NCBI RefSeq assembly: GCF_900100965.1
Contig: NZ_FMUJ01000001.1
Location: 978,272 to 1,042,271 of the forward strand
Length of the DNA stretch: 64,000 nucleotides
Direction of reading: 5' to 3'
From: Variovorax sp. EL159
GTDB lineage: Bacteria > Pseudomonadota > Gammaproteobacteria > Burkholderiales > Burkholderiaceae_C
The translations under genes and the position numbers were made by a program. The notes beneath the pieces were generated by a model, which worked only from the letters and a program-made list of their open reading frames with translations, made no database searches and had not been told where the DNA came from. Positions 51,401-59,507 of this stretch are shown one piece after another (position 1 is the first letter of the stretch; the number at the start of each line of letters is the position of its first letter).

Positions 51401-54400
51401 GCGGCAACCTCAACATCTACGGCAGCATCAACGACGGCTTTGCGCCGCCGCCGGCCACGCCCGACGACAAGGGCTGGTACCTGACCGAGCAGCGCACGAA
51501 GTTCGGCGTTCCGTTCACGCCCGACGGCGGCGACATCGTCGTGCCGATCGACGGCGTGGTGCTCGACAAGGGCACCGTGTTTCCGAAGAACGCGCTGCTC
51601 AACTACGACGTGCCCGCCGAAGCCATGGTGCTGCCGGGCGGCACGGTGCTGCCGGTGACCGTGACGCTGGGCGAGGCCTACACGCTGCCCGCCGGCACGG
51701 TGCTGCGCGCCAATGTCTACAACGCCGACGGCACCGTTCGCCTGAAGGCCGGCACGGTGCTGGCCGACGCCGTGTCGCTCGACAGCGGCATGAAGCTGGG
51801 CGCCGGCACGGCCCTGCGCGGCGACGCCAGCGTGCAGGCGCTGGTGTGGCCCAAGGGCGTGCGCATGCCGGTCGCGATGAAGGCCGACGGCACCATCGCG
51901 CTGTCGCGCGGCGCGCTGATTCCGTCGATGACCGATGTCCAGTTGCCGAACGACGAGGCCATCAACCTGCGGCCTGTGGTCGATGGCGTGCAGGGCCGCA
52001 ACTGGGCCGTGGCGCCGATGCTGGGGCAGGGCGCCAGCAGCTGGAGCATGCAGCTCACGGCCGGCGCCGACCTGGACTCGGCCGACCGCCGCGCGGTCGA
52101 TCCCGCCAAGCGCGGCGCGATCATCCTGGCCGACAGCCACTCGATGTACAACGTCAAGCTCACGCCGGGCGGCACCGGTTTCGTGTGGGGGCCGGGTGGG
52201 GCCACCTACGGATTCGAGGAAGGAAAGCCGGTCGACCCACTCGATTTCGATGCGGGCTACTGCGACTGGGGCGGCCCGGACATGTGTGCCGTGGACCCGG
52301 TGCGCCTGTCCTTCCTGTGGGGGCCCAACGGCGCCGACTGGGACCCGGGCTTCATCGAGGGAAAGCCGGTCCCTCCGGAATACCTCACCGTCTGCGAGTG
52401 GGGGCCGGGCATCTGCACGACGGTCATCAACCCCGTCAAGGACATCACCAAGTACACGCCGCTGTCGCCGATGTTCAGCGTGCTGCGCACCGGCACCGGC
52501 GACCTGGGCCTGGCGGCGGCGGGCAACTTCGTCATGGCGTCGCCCTTCGGCGTCTACACGGCCGGCACGCGCTCGGCGCCGCTGCTCGACGCCAACGGCC
52601 TGGACCCCTTCAACCTGCCGCGCGGCAAGACCATCAACGGCTCGGTGATCGGCCCGCAGGCGGCGGACTACAGCGCCGCGCTCGCGGCCTACCAGGCCTG
52701 GTACCCCGAGCACGGCGGCAACCTCGACATCGCGGTGGGCGGCAATGTCGTGGGCAATGTCTGGGGCACCTTCTCGGGCGAGCGCGGACAGGTGCCGAGT
52801 GCCGCGGCAAGCAGCTGGCTGTGGCGCCAGGGTTCGGGCACGGCACTGGCCGGCAGCGACCGCATCGCCACGTCGTGGTGGATCAACTTCGGCACCTACG
52901 CGCTGCCGGCCAGCCAGCAGTTCTTTGACGTCGACATCGACCCGGCGCCCTACCTGGTGGGCTTCACCGGCATGGGCACCCTGGGCGGCGGCAACCTGAC
53001 GCTGCGCGCGGGCGGCGACGCGGGCCTGACCACCCGGCTGGGCGACGGCCAGAACTGGCAGCGCAGCGAAGCCATCGTGGCGGCGGTCGGCAGCACCGGC
53101 CGCGTCGATGCCAACGGCCAGATGACGCTCACCGGCGGCGGCGATCTGCAGTTGCGCATCGGCGGCGTCGTCAATCCGAACCTTGCCGCGGCGCAGTACG
53201 CAAGCTCTGGCGGCAACATGCAGTACCAGGACCTCAATGGCGCACTGGTCAACCTGCGCGGCGCGGCCAACGTGTCCGCCTCTGCCATCGGCGGCATCGA
53301 GCGCAGGTACCGCAAGGCCTCCAACTCGCTTCCGGGCCAGGAGGGCGATGTGATGGACACGCGCCCCATCGACCCCTTCACCTCGACCATCGGCATCGGC
53401 AATGCCGGCATCGTGCTCGTGCCGGGCGATTCGGCGATGTACCTGGACACGCCGGGCGACCTGGTGCTCACGAGCGTGGCCGACGCGGGCCGCGCCAAGG
53501 TGCCGAACAGCTCGGCGTTCAGGTTCGGCGGCCAGGACTACGGCATCGGCCAGAGCTGGTTCACGCTGTGGACCGACCGCACCGGGATCAACCTGTTCAG
53601 TGCGGGCGGCAACCTCACGCCCGGCACCGACCTTGCCAACGCGCAGCCGGCCGGCAGGTACGCGGGCAGCATCAACATGAGCGACAACGTCACGGTCTAC
53701 CCGTCGATCCTGCGCGCGACGGCCGCCTCGGGCAGCCTGTACTTCGGCTTCTCGGCCACGCCGGCCGTGCAGGCACCCGGCCGCGCGCTGGTGCTCGCGC
53801 CGTCGCCTTCGGGCGTGCTCGAGTTCCTGGCGGGCAACTCGCTGTTCGGCGGCGGCTACCCGGTCGGCATGTCGGGCGCGGTCACGCCGCTGCCGACGCC
53901 GATGGCGCCTGCGTTCGTCGGCTACGACAAGTTCCAGCGGCCGGTGGTCTACAACACCAGTTCGGAAGGCTCGATGATCGGGTCGCCCGGGGTGCCGAAC
54001 TACGGGGTGATCGACAACTTCCCGCTGTTCGCCTTCGGGCCGGACACGCTGGGCAGCCGTGCGCTGCACGCGGCCGATGCGCCGCCATCGCTGTTCTATG
54101 CGGTCAAGGGCGACATCCTGGGCCTGGCCAGCGGCACGGCGCGCAAGGTGCAGGCGACCGGCCTTCCCGCGGCCGAGGCCTGGAACCGCTCGGCCGCGCC
54201 GGCGCGCATCCGCGCCGGGCGCGACATCGTCGGCACTGATGCGCTGATCGTCAACAACGACCCGCGCGACGTCTCGCTGATCCAGGCCGGACGCGACATC
54301 CTCTATGCGAACGTGCGGGTCGCCGGCCCGGGCGCGCTGGAGATTTCGGCCGGCCGACACATCACGCAGGACGACCGCGCCAGCGTGGTGAGCCAGGGCG

Positions 54401-55716
54401 CGCTGGCCGAGGGCGACACCCGCCCCGGTGCCAGCATTTCGATGATGGCCGGCATGGGCGCTGGCGAGCTGGACTTCTCGGCCATCGCCGAGCGTTACCT
54501 CGATCCCGCGAAGCGCGCCGCATCGGGCCCCGGCGAGTCGCTGGCCAGCCAGCCGGACCGCGTGGTGAAGACCTACGAAGTCGAGCTGGCCGCGTGGCTG
54601 GCCGAACGCTACGGCTTCGTCGCCACCAGCAAGGACGCGAAGGACCCGGGCAGTGCGCAGGCGTACTTCAGGACGCTGGCGCCGGAGCAGCAGCGCGTGT
54701 TCCTGCGCAACGTGTACTTTGCCGAGCTGCGCGCCGGTGGCCGCGAATACAACGACGTGAACGGCCCGCGCTACGGCAGCTACCTGCGCGGGCGCGGCAT
54801 GATCGCCACGCTGTTCCCCGACCTCGATGCCGCCGGCCAGGAGATCGTGCGCAAGGGCGACATCATCATGTACGGCCCCTCGGGCGTGCACACCGATTTC
54901 GGCGGCGACATCCAGATGCTCGCGCCGGGCGGGCAGATCGTGGTGGGCGTGCAGGGCGCGGTGCCGCCGGGCAGCGCGGGCGTCATCACACAGGGCATGG
55001 GCAACATCCAGCTGTTCAGCGAAGGCAGCCTGCTGCTGGGCCTGTCGCGGGTGATGACCACCTTCGGCGGCGACGTGCTGGCCTGGTCCGAAAAGGGCGA
55101 CATCAACGCCGGCCGCGGCTCCAAGACCACGCTGGTCTACACGCCGCCCAAGCGCGTGTACGACAACGTGGGCAACGTGAAGCTGTCGTCGCAGGTGCCC
55201 AGTTCGGGGGCCGGCCTGGCAACGCTCGCGCCCATCCCGGAAGTGCCGGCGGGCGACATGGACCTGATCGCGCCGCTCGGCACCATCGACGCTGGCGAGG
55301 CGGGCATCCGCGTGTCGGGCAGCGTCAACCTCGCGGCGCTGCAGGTGGTGAACGCGGCCAACATCCAGGTGAAGGGCGAATCGGCCGGGCTGCCGGTGGT
55401 GGCATCGGTGAACGTCGGCGCGCTGACCAACGCCAGCGCCGCCGCCTCGCAGGCCACGGCGGCGGCGCAGGACGCGATGCAGCGCGAGCGCGCGGCGCAG
55501 CGGCAGGCGCTGCCCTCGGTGTTCACCGTGCGTGTGCTCGGCTTCGGCGACGAGGCTGCGGGCGAGGGCGCGGCGGTGCCCGCGCAGCGCGGCGCGGCCG
55601 CCGCCAGGGTGGGCTACGACGCGAACAGCCCGGTGCAGGTGCTGGGCCGCGGGCAGCTGGCCGAGGCGCAGAAGGCGAAACTCACGGCACAGGAGCGGCA
55701 GCTGCTGGGGCAATAA
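48208..55716 (+). CDS. Giant TpsA exoprotein, 3' part after frameshift (DUF3739-type C-terminus)
   Basis: This frame is open from upstream; 48208 is only its first GTG. It codes for about 2,500 further residues of beta-helix sequence. A short section (about 51590-51900) repeats 'GTVLP/AGTVLRA/GTVLADAV' motifs. The last 500 residues (from 'RAGRDIVGTDALIVNNDPRD' through 'VVKTYEVELAAWLAERYGF', 'DIIMYGPSGVHTDFGGDIQML' to a Gln-ended tail) match the DUF3739 C-terminal region of this exoprotein class. No toxin or CDI domain follows. With the 5' frame it gives about 4,160 residues. Confidence 0.85.
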   Translation: MLRTPLANANPANTFSKAGNGVYAIVPGYTGGYAPVSPDAGASEPAIGRQITLDADVAGLKAGTYTLMPSTYALLPGAFRVELGAESALPTTPLPVGNGSHVASGHLGIANTAVKSSLASQLVITPAAAVKQSATYNPMGYDAFVAADAARRGGVRGEIAADARNLLLDYFYSKPKDGVSMLQFDGKALLNPAAGSTGFGGTLLVNATALEVTAPGAGRTAGFAGTSLQADQLNAFGAPRMILGGRVELRYADNFATFNSNTGQVVVRSGATLRGAEIFLVAGGYGDGIQVEQGASLNTLGAGAPAYDSTDGVVFSAGRTAVLGLSNGWINLMPPGSDGVPATVQIGECPSGACAGRTTLYGEGTLAVATNRSFTLADNVRYGAKNLVLAVSSVNLGSEAALQQAAANQQLPSGLSMNQGILASLLAGNKGEGVPAVETLVLNARESVNIYGGVSLDTLDPVTGVSSIERLVLGTPAIYGYGGAGDTAKITTGEFIWTGLTPRPPGSGDIFPGPNAPGGAIGSLLGNGTLDVSAARIVLGYAPNTQPNAGFSADRLAVGFGTVNLNASERITANAKGTLGVYQRQGEYAGDKGYDYSGGQLNLRTPLLTGEAGSNNRITAGGDIVVSAPAGGAKPAGDMALGAQLALTGRNVTIDGTVGLPSGKLQLAATGDVTLSANSRIDLSGQAVKFFEQTRYSRGGDLEVSSTAGNIVQAAGSVIDLSATHNRGGTMQATALGAGAGRVDLGGRIVGTASGSYDAGGTVVPYDAAEINVRAQNVADFAGLNTRLNEGGVTGARRFQIKQGDLAIGDEVKARQVEVTLDGGSLTVNGRIDASGFQVGSIRLAAMHDLTVNGSLDAHATGLRVDSYGKIIDSPNRAMVDLSSIHGTLTLGSGANIDLRAGTGVSAQQGNDGAARGTLSLNAPRRGDDDVAVNVNGAPAIQGAKSVAVNAFRTYSELPYAAAPDVTGRTPQLITQKFFDDVVDPDNSAFMNKALGNASLSARLAGLGNYHLRPGVEIVSKTADGDLSVVGDIDLSGYRYGPGADRNDPARRGFGEPGVLVVRAGGNLNIYGSINDGFAPPPATPDDKGWYLTEQRTKFGVPFTPDGGDIVVPIDGVVLDKGTVFPKNALLNYDVPAEAMVLPGGTVLPVTVTLGEAYTLPAGTVLRANVYNADGTVRLKAGTVLADAVSLDSGMKLGAGTALRGDASVQALVWPKGVRMPVAMKADGTIALSRGALIPSMTDVQLPNDEAINLRPVVDGVQGRNWAVAPMLGQGASSWSMQLTAGADLDSADRRAVDPAKRGAIILADSHSMYNVKLTPGGTGFVWGPGGATYGFEEGKPVDPLDFDAGYCDWGGPDMCAVDPVRLSFLWGPNGADWDPGFIEGKPVPPEYLTVCEWGPGICTTVINPVKDITKYTPLSPMFSVLRTGTGDLGLAAAGNFVMASPFGVYTAGTRSAPLLDANGLDPFNLPRGKTINGSVIGPQAADYSAALAAYQAWYPEHGGNLDIAVGGNVVGNVWGTFSGERGQVPSAAASSWLWRQGSGTALAGSDRIATSWWINFGTYALPASQQFFDVDIDPAPYLVGFTGMGTLGGGNLTLRAGGDAGLTTRLGDGQNWQRSEAIVAAVGSTGRVDANGQMTLTGGGDLQLRIGGVVNPNLAAAQYASSGGNMQYQDLNGALVNLRGAANVSASAIGGIERRYRKASNSLPGQEGDVMDTRPIDPFTSTIGIGNAGIVLVPGDSAMYLDTPGDLVLTSVADAGRAKVPNSSAFRFGGQDYGIGQSWFTLWTDRTGINLFSAGGNLTPGTDLANAQPAGRYAGSINMSDNVTVYPSILRATAASGSLYFGFSATPAVQAPGRALVLAPSPSGVLEFLAGNSLFGGGYPVGMSGAVTPLPTPMAPAFVGYDKFQRPVVYNTSSEGSMIGSPGVPNYGVIDNFPLFAFGPDTLGSRALHAADAPPSLFYAVKGDILGLASGTARKVQATGLPAAEAWNRSAAPARIRAGRDIVGTDALIVNNDPRDVSLIQAGRDILYANVRVAGPGALEISAGRHITQDDRASVVSQGALAEGDTRPGASISMMAGMGAGELDFSAIAERYLDPAKRAASGPGESLASQPDRVVKTYEVELAAWLAERYGFVATSKDAKDPGSAQAYFRTLAPEQQRVFLRNVYFAELRAGGREYNDVNGPRYGSYLRGRGMIATLFPDLDAAGQEIVRKGDIIMYGPSGVHTDFGGDIQMLAPGGQIVVGVQGAVPPGSAGVITQGMGNIQLFSEGSLLLGLSRVMTTFGGDVLAWSEKGDINAGRGSKTTLVYTPPKRVYDNVGNVKLSSQVPSSGAGLATLAPIPEVPAGDMDLIAPLGTIDAGEAGIRVSGSVNLAALQVVNAANIQVKGESAGLPVVASVNVGALTNASAAASQATAAAQDAMQRERAAQRQALPSVFTVRVLGFGDEAAGEGAAVPAQRGAAAARVGYDANSPVQVLGRGQLAEAQKAKLTAQERQLLGQ

Positions 55717-55754
55717 GCGAGGCCGCAGGGCCGGAGGGCGGGGGCTGTCTTTAC

Positions 55755-55806
55755 ATGAAGTTTTCATGACAAACGGCAGTCTTGCGCGCGGCGCTACGTC
55801 TTAGAT
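55755..55806 (+). promoter_or_regulatory. Second copy of the ECF-type promoter element, before the protease operon
   Basis: The 27-base block 55755-55781 (ATGAAGTTTTC...CAGTC) differs from that at 11045 by two bases. It is followed after the same 15-base spacer by CGTCTTAGAT. It lies 39 bases after the exoprotein stop and 36 bases before the protease start. The sequences beyond the element show no similarity, so it is not part of a longer duplication. Confidence 0.55.
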
Positions 55807-55842
55807 GCAGCGCTTTGAATCCAGCGCCACCTGACCGCCCTC

Positions 55843-56583
55843 ATGCCTTCTGCCCGTTCTTCCGTCCGCCGCCGCCTGCTGGTGTCGGCGGGCCTTTCAT
55901 GCGTCATGGCGATGGCCGCGGCGGATGCCGTCGTGCCGCCCGACACCAACGCCAGCGGCGTCTTCCTCAACGAAGCCGGCGACGTGTTGACCGCGCGGCA
56001 TGCCGTGTCGGACTGCCGCACGCTCTTTGCCGTGAAGGGCGCGCAGGTGTCGCAGGCCACGGTGATCGCGGCCAGCCCCGCGCTGGACCTCGCGGTGCTG
56101 CGCACCACGCTCAAGCCCTACCTGAGCGCCACGCTCTCGCGTGCCGACGCCGCGCCTGGCCGCAGCGTCGGCGTGTTCGCCGAGGCCTATGCCGTGCTGC
56201 AACGCTTGCCCGACCGTGCCGGCCTGCTCAGCAACGCGATGACGGTGCCTGGCGCCGAAGGCCTGCAACTGCTGTCGGGCGTGCAGCCCGGCGCCAGCGG
56301 CAGCGCGGTGCTGGGCGCCGACGGCCTGCTGCTCGGCGTGGTGGTGGAGCGCGTGGCCGCCGCGCCGCATGCCTCGGGCATGACCACCCTGAGCCGCGCG
56401 GCATCGGCGGCCGGTGTGAAGGGCGGCGCGACCCAGGTGCGGGCGGTGCCCGCGTCGCAGGTGCGGCAGTTCCTGGGCAGTCACGGCATCGCCTTCACCG
56501 AAAGCGACAGTCCCCAGTTGAGCCCGATGCAATCGCCGGCCGCCAGGGCATCGACGCTGTCGGTCGGCGTGCTCTGCGGCTGA
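55843..56583 (+). CDS. Secreted trypsin-like serine protease
   Basis: This 246-residue protein has a basic signal peptide (RRRLLVSAGLSCVMAMAAADA). Its chymotrypsin-like catalytic domain has His in 'VLTARHAVSDC', Asp in 'SPALDLAVLRT' and Ser in 'GVQPGASGSAVLGADG'. There is no PDZ domain. It should act in the periplasm or at the surface. Its position right after the exoprotein gene, and under a copy of the tpsB promoter element, suggests processing or quality control of the exoprotein (inference). The TonB_C-like gene follows after 28 bases. Confidence 0.8.
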   Translation: MPSARSSVRRRLLVSAGLSCVMAMAAADAVVPPDTNASGVFLNEAGDVLTARHAVSDCRTLFAVKGAQVSQATVIAASPALDLAVLRTTLKPYLSATLSRADAAPGRSVGVFAEAYAVLQRLPDRAGLLSNAMTVPGAEGLQLLSGVQPGASGSAVLGADGLLLGVVVERVAAAPHASGMTTLSRAASAAGVKGGATQVRAVPASQVRQFLGSHGIAFTESDSPQLSPMQSPAARASTLSVGVLCG

Positions 56584-56611
56584 CCTCACATTTCATTTTT
56601 CCGAAAGACCC

Positions 56612-57082
56612 ATGAACGCTTCTCCCACAATGCGGCCCCGCTGGGGTCGCCTGCGCCTGGCACTGGGCTGGCTCGGCCTGGGCCTTGCGAGCGCCACCGT
56701 GCCGGTGATGGCTCCGGCGCAGGCACAGACGCAGCAGCCCGTGCCGCAGCACTGGATCAGCTACGCCAACCTCGCGGGCAACCAGTTGCAGTCGTCGCTG
56801 AGCGATCCGGCCAACGAAACCGTGGTGCGGCTGCATGCCTGGATGCAGGAGCGCATGCTGAAGGAAGGCCAGTCCGCACCGCCCACGCCGGTGGTGGTGC
56901 GCGTGTGGGTGGCGGCCAACGGCAAGGTCGAGCGCGTGGCCTTCGACTCGCTGGGCAATGCGCAGGCCGACGCCGACCTGCGCGCGCTGCTCACCGCGCA
57001 GCCGCTGGCCGAAGCGCCGCCGCGCGACATGCGCCAGCCGATGGTGTTGCAGCTCACACTGAGCTTCGTCACCAACACCTGA
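56612..57082 (+). CDS. Secreted TonB_C-like protein
   Basis: This 156-residue protein has a signal peptide ending 'APAQAQ', then a domain (about 50-150) resembling the C-terminal fold of TonB: 'YANLAGNQLQSSLSD', 'PVVVRVWVAANGKVERVAFDS', 'ADLRALLTAQPL' and 'RQPMVLQLTLSF'. It has no membrane anchor or proline spacer, so it is presumably a soluble periplasmic protein. The same domain type ends the TonB-like protein at 15170 and the STN fusion at 40742. It starts 28 bases after the protease gene and 13 bases before the HtrA gene. Confidence 0.7.
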   Translation: MNASPTMRPRWGRLRLALGWLGLGLASATVPVMAPAQAQTQQPVPQHWISYANLAGNQLQSSLSDPANETVVRLHAWMQERMLKEGQSAPPTPVVVRVWVAANGKVERVAFDSLGNAQADADLRALLTAQPLAEAPPRDMRQPMVLQLTLSFVTNT

Positions 57083-57095
57083 AGGGGTGCCGCGC

Positions 57096-58493
57096 ATGAG
57101 GATGTCGCGCGCCGCTGGCTGGCGCCGCACTGGCGTGGTGGCGGCGTTGGCCTTTGCCTGCCTGATGCCGTGCCTGCCGCTGCAGGCCGCGATGCCGTGG
57201 CCGGCTTCGGGGCTTGCGCAACTGGTCAAGACCTACGGCCCGGCCGTGGTCCACATCGGCGTCGAGCGGCCCTCGGTGCCCGTGCGCCGCTACAGCGACC
57301 GCTGGCTGGTGCCCGCGCCCGGCACGCTGCCGCAACAGGGCGGCATGGACGAAAGCAGCCTGGGCACCGGCTTCATCGTGAGCGCCGACGGGCTCATCCT
57401 CACCAACGCGCACGTGGTGGCGCGCGGCACGCAGATCAACGTCAAGCTGCCCGACCGGCGCGAGTTCAAGGCGCGGCTGATCGGGCTCGATGCGGTGGCC
57501 GACGTGGCGCTGCTCAAGATCGATGCGAGTGGCCTGCCGACCGTGCGCATCGGCGAGCCGGCCAGCGTCGAGCCCGGCGACGGCGTGGTCGCCATCGGCT
57601 CGCCCTACGGTTTCGGCAACTCGGTCACGGCCGGCATCGTCAGCGCCAAGGGGCGGCTGCTGCCGGGCGCCGAGTACATGCAGTTTTTGCAGACCGACGT
57701 GCCCATCAACCCCGGCAACTCGGGCGGCCCGCTGTTCAACCTGCGCGGCGAGGTCATCGGCATCAACTCGCGCATCTACAGCCGCAGCGGCGGCTACCAA
57801 GGCCTGTCGTTCGCCATTCCCATCGACGCGGCCATGCGCATCAAGGACCAACTGCTGTCGAGCGGCACCGTCACGCGCGGGCGCATCGGCGTGTCGGTGC
57901 AGGAGGTGGGGCAGGCACTGGCCGACACCTTCCGCCTGCCGCGGCCGGCCGGCGCGCTGGTCAACTATGTGGAGCCGCGCGGCGCGGCCGACCGGGGCGG
58001 CCTGAAGTCGGGCGATGTGATCCTGTCGGTGCAGGGCCGCGAGGTGGTGCAGGCGGCCGATGCGCTGGGCTTCATCGCCGACCAGGCGCCAGGCGAGACC
58101 ATCCGCCTGATGGTGTGGCGCGAGCGCGCCGAGCAGGTGCTCGAAGTGAAGGTCGAAGGCTTCGACACGCCGCGCCTGCAGGCCGATGCCGCCGATGCGC
58201 CTTCGACACCGTCGCGGCTCGGCTTCGCGGTGCGGCCGCTGGCGCCCGCCGAGCGGCAGTTCCTGCGCGTGGAAGGCGGGCTGCTGGTGCAGCGCGTCAA
58301 CGCCGCGGCCTCGCGCGCGGGTGTGCAGCCCGGCGACCTCATCCTTGCGCTCAACGGCCAGGCCATCGCCAGTGCCGAAGCGCTGGTGCAGGAACTGGAC
58401 GTGGCCGACGGCTCGGCGGCCTTGCTGGTGCAACGCGGGAGCACGCGCATCTTCGTGCCGATCTGCGCGCGGGCGGAAATGTCGCGCTGCTGA
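57096..58493 (+). CDS. DegQ/HtrA-type periplasmic protease with two PDZ domains
   Basis: This 465-residue protein has a signal peptide ending 'LPLQAA'. Its protease domain (about 40-250) has His in 'ILTNAHVVARG', Asp in 'DAVADVALLKID' and Ser in 'INPGNSGGPLFNL'. Two PDZ domains follow (about 265-350, 'AADRGGLKSGDVILSVQG'; about 375-460, 'ASRAGVQPGDLILALNGQ'). Such enzymes degrade or refold misfolded envelope proteins. The ATG at 57096 follows AAGGGG. It closes the exoprotein-side cluster, probably in one operon with the two preceding genes. Confidence 0.92.
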   Translation: MRMSRAAGWRRTGVVAALAFACLMPCLPLQAAMPWPASGLAQLVKTYGPAVVHIGVERPSVPVRRYSDRWLVPAPGTLPQQGGMDESSLGTGFIVSADGLILTNAHVVARGTQINVKLPDRREFKARLIGLDAVADVALLKIDASGLPTVRIGEPASVEPGDGVVAIGSPYGFGNSVTAGIVSAKGRLLPGAEYMQFLQTDVPINPGNSGGPLFNLRGEVIGINSRIYSRSGGYQGLSFAIPIDAAMRIKDQLLSSGTVTRGRIGVSVQEVGQALADTFRLPRPAGALVNYVEPRGAADRGGLKSGDVILSVQGREVVQAADALGFIADQAPGETIRLMVWRERAEQVLEVKVEGFDTPRLQADAADAPSTPSRLGFAVRPLAPAERQFLRVEGGLLVQRVNAAASRAGVQPGDLILALNGQAIASAEALVQELDVADGSAALLVQRGSTRIFVPICARAEMSRC

Positions 58494-58655
58494 AGCCGAG
58501 GTAGGAAGAGGGCGGCACCGCGTGTGGGAAAAGCGGCCGTCTTGCAGGCGCAAGCACCGTCGCGGGCATTCGCAGGGAAGAACGAGGCGAAACTACGCGC
58601 CATTCGTTCGAAGCCATTCCCATGGCCCCAATTTCCCCCGACCCCGGAGCCCACC

Positions 58656-59507
58656 TTGTCATCCAACAAAGTCTTCCGCATTGCCCTGTCGGCATCCGCG
58701 GCTGCCATCGGAAGCCTCGCGGCGTACTGGACGCTCCTGGCCACGCGCCAGGGCGATATCTTGTTCAACGCGCGAAAGCTGCCCGTTGTTCATCTGTCCG
58801 ACGACTTCTCGACCTATTCCCACATCGTGCCCGGCGGCATGGTGCGCGGGTACGTGTATCACCCCGAAGGCGAAGCCGCGCTGCAAGACCTGTTCATCTA
58901 CTTCGCGGGCCGCAGCGAAGACGTGCGCGCCACCGCGCAGATGTTGCACTGGCTTCCGCAGGGCTTCGGCTTCGCGGCCATCAACTACCGCGGCGTGGCC
59001 GACTCGCAAGGCCATCCGTCGGAGATCGCGTCCGTCGAAGACGCGGAGCAGTTCGCCAACCACCTGCGCCGGGCCTTCCCGCATGCGCGCCTGCACGTCG
59101 TCGGCCGCAGCCTGGGAACCGGCGTGGCCATTCAACTGGTGGCGCGGCAGAACTTCGCGAGCTTGCAACTGGTCACGCCCTACGACACCTTGCTGGAAGT
59201 GGCGAAGCGGCGCTTTCCGCTGGTGCCGTTGTCGCTGCTGCTGCGCAACCGCTTCGACTCGCTCACGCACAGCGCGGAAGTCGCGGCCATCACCCAGGTG
59301 CTGCTGGCCGCGCAAGACGATGTCGTGCCGCATGAGCGCTCCGAAAAACTCATTGCCGCGTGGCCGACGCCCGTCAGCGTGCAGACGATCGCCGACTCGG
59401 ACCACTACAACATCATGGAGCTCGAAGCGACCTGGCTCCATCTGATCGACTTTGCGTTGACGGCGATTCTTCCGGAACCGATCGTTGCCGCCGTCGGGCG
59501 CGGTTGA
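58656..59507 (+). CDS. Alpha/beta hydrolase, YqiA/BEM46-like
   Basis: This is a 283-residue protein if started at TTG 58656, which is preceded by GGAG. A longer in-frame start at 58524 would add 44 unlikely residues. An N-terminal hydrophobic segment ('ALSASAAAIGSLAAYWTLLA') is a probable membrane anchor or signal. The hydrolase markers are 'LFIYFAGRSED', 'INYRGVADSQG', nucleophile serine 'VVGRSLGTGVAIQL', acid in 'LLAAQDDVVPHE' and histidine in 'ADSDHYNIMELE'. The substrate is unknown. Its 3' end overlaps the convergent membrane-protein gene by 95 bases. Confidence 0.75.
   Translation: MSSNKVFRIALSASAAAIGSLAAYWTLLATRQGDILFNARKLPVVHLSDDFSTYSHIVPGGMVRGYVYHPEGEAALQDLFIYFAGRSEDVRATAQMLHWLPQGFGFAAINYRGVADSQGHPSEIASVEDAEQFANHLRRAFPHARLHVVGRSLGTGVAIQLVARQNFASLQLVTPYDTLLEVAKRRFPLVPLSLLLRNRFDSLTHSAEVAAITQVLLAAQDDVVPHERSEKLIAAWPTPVSVQTIADSDHYNIMELEATWLHLIDFALTAILPEPIVAAVGRG

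Noticed and set aside
43220..55716. Contact-dependent inhibition toxin
   Set aside because: The C-terminus is a DUF3739-type structural region, and the next gene is a signal-peptide protease, not an immunity protein.
48049..55767. A 2,572-codon open frame on the minus strand opposite the exoprotein gene
   Set aside because: It is His/Arg/Ala-rich, has no domain or signal, and arises because GC-rich codon bias removes stops from the opposite strand. The plus-strand beta-helix protein is clearly the real gene.
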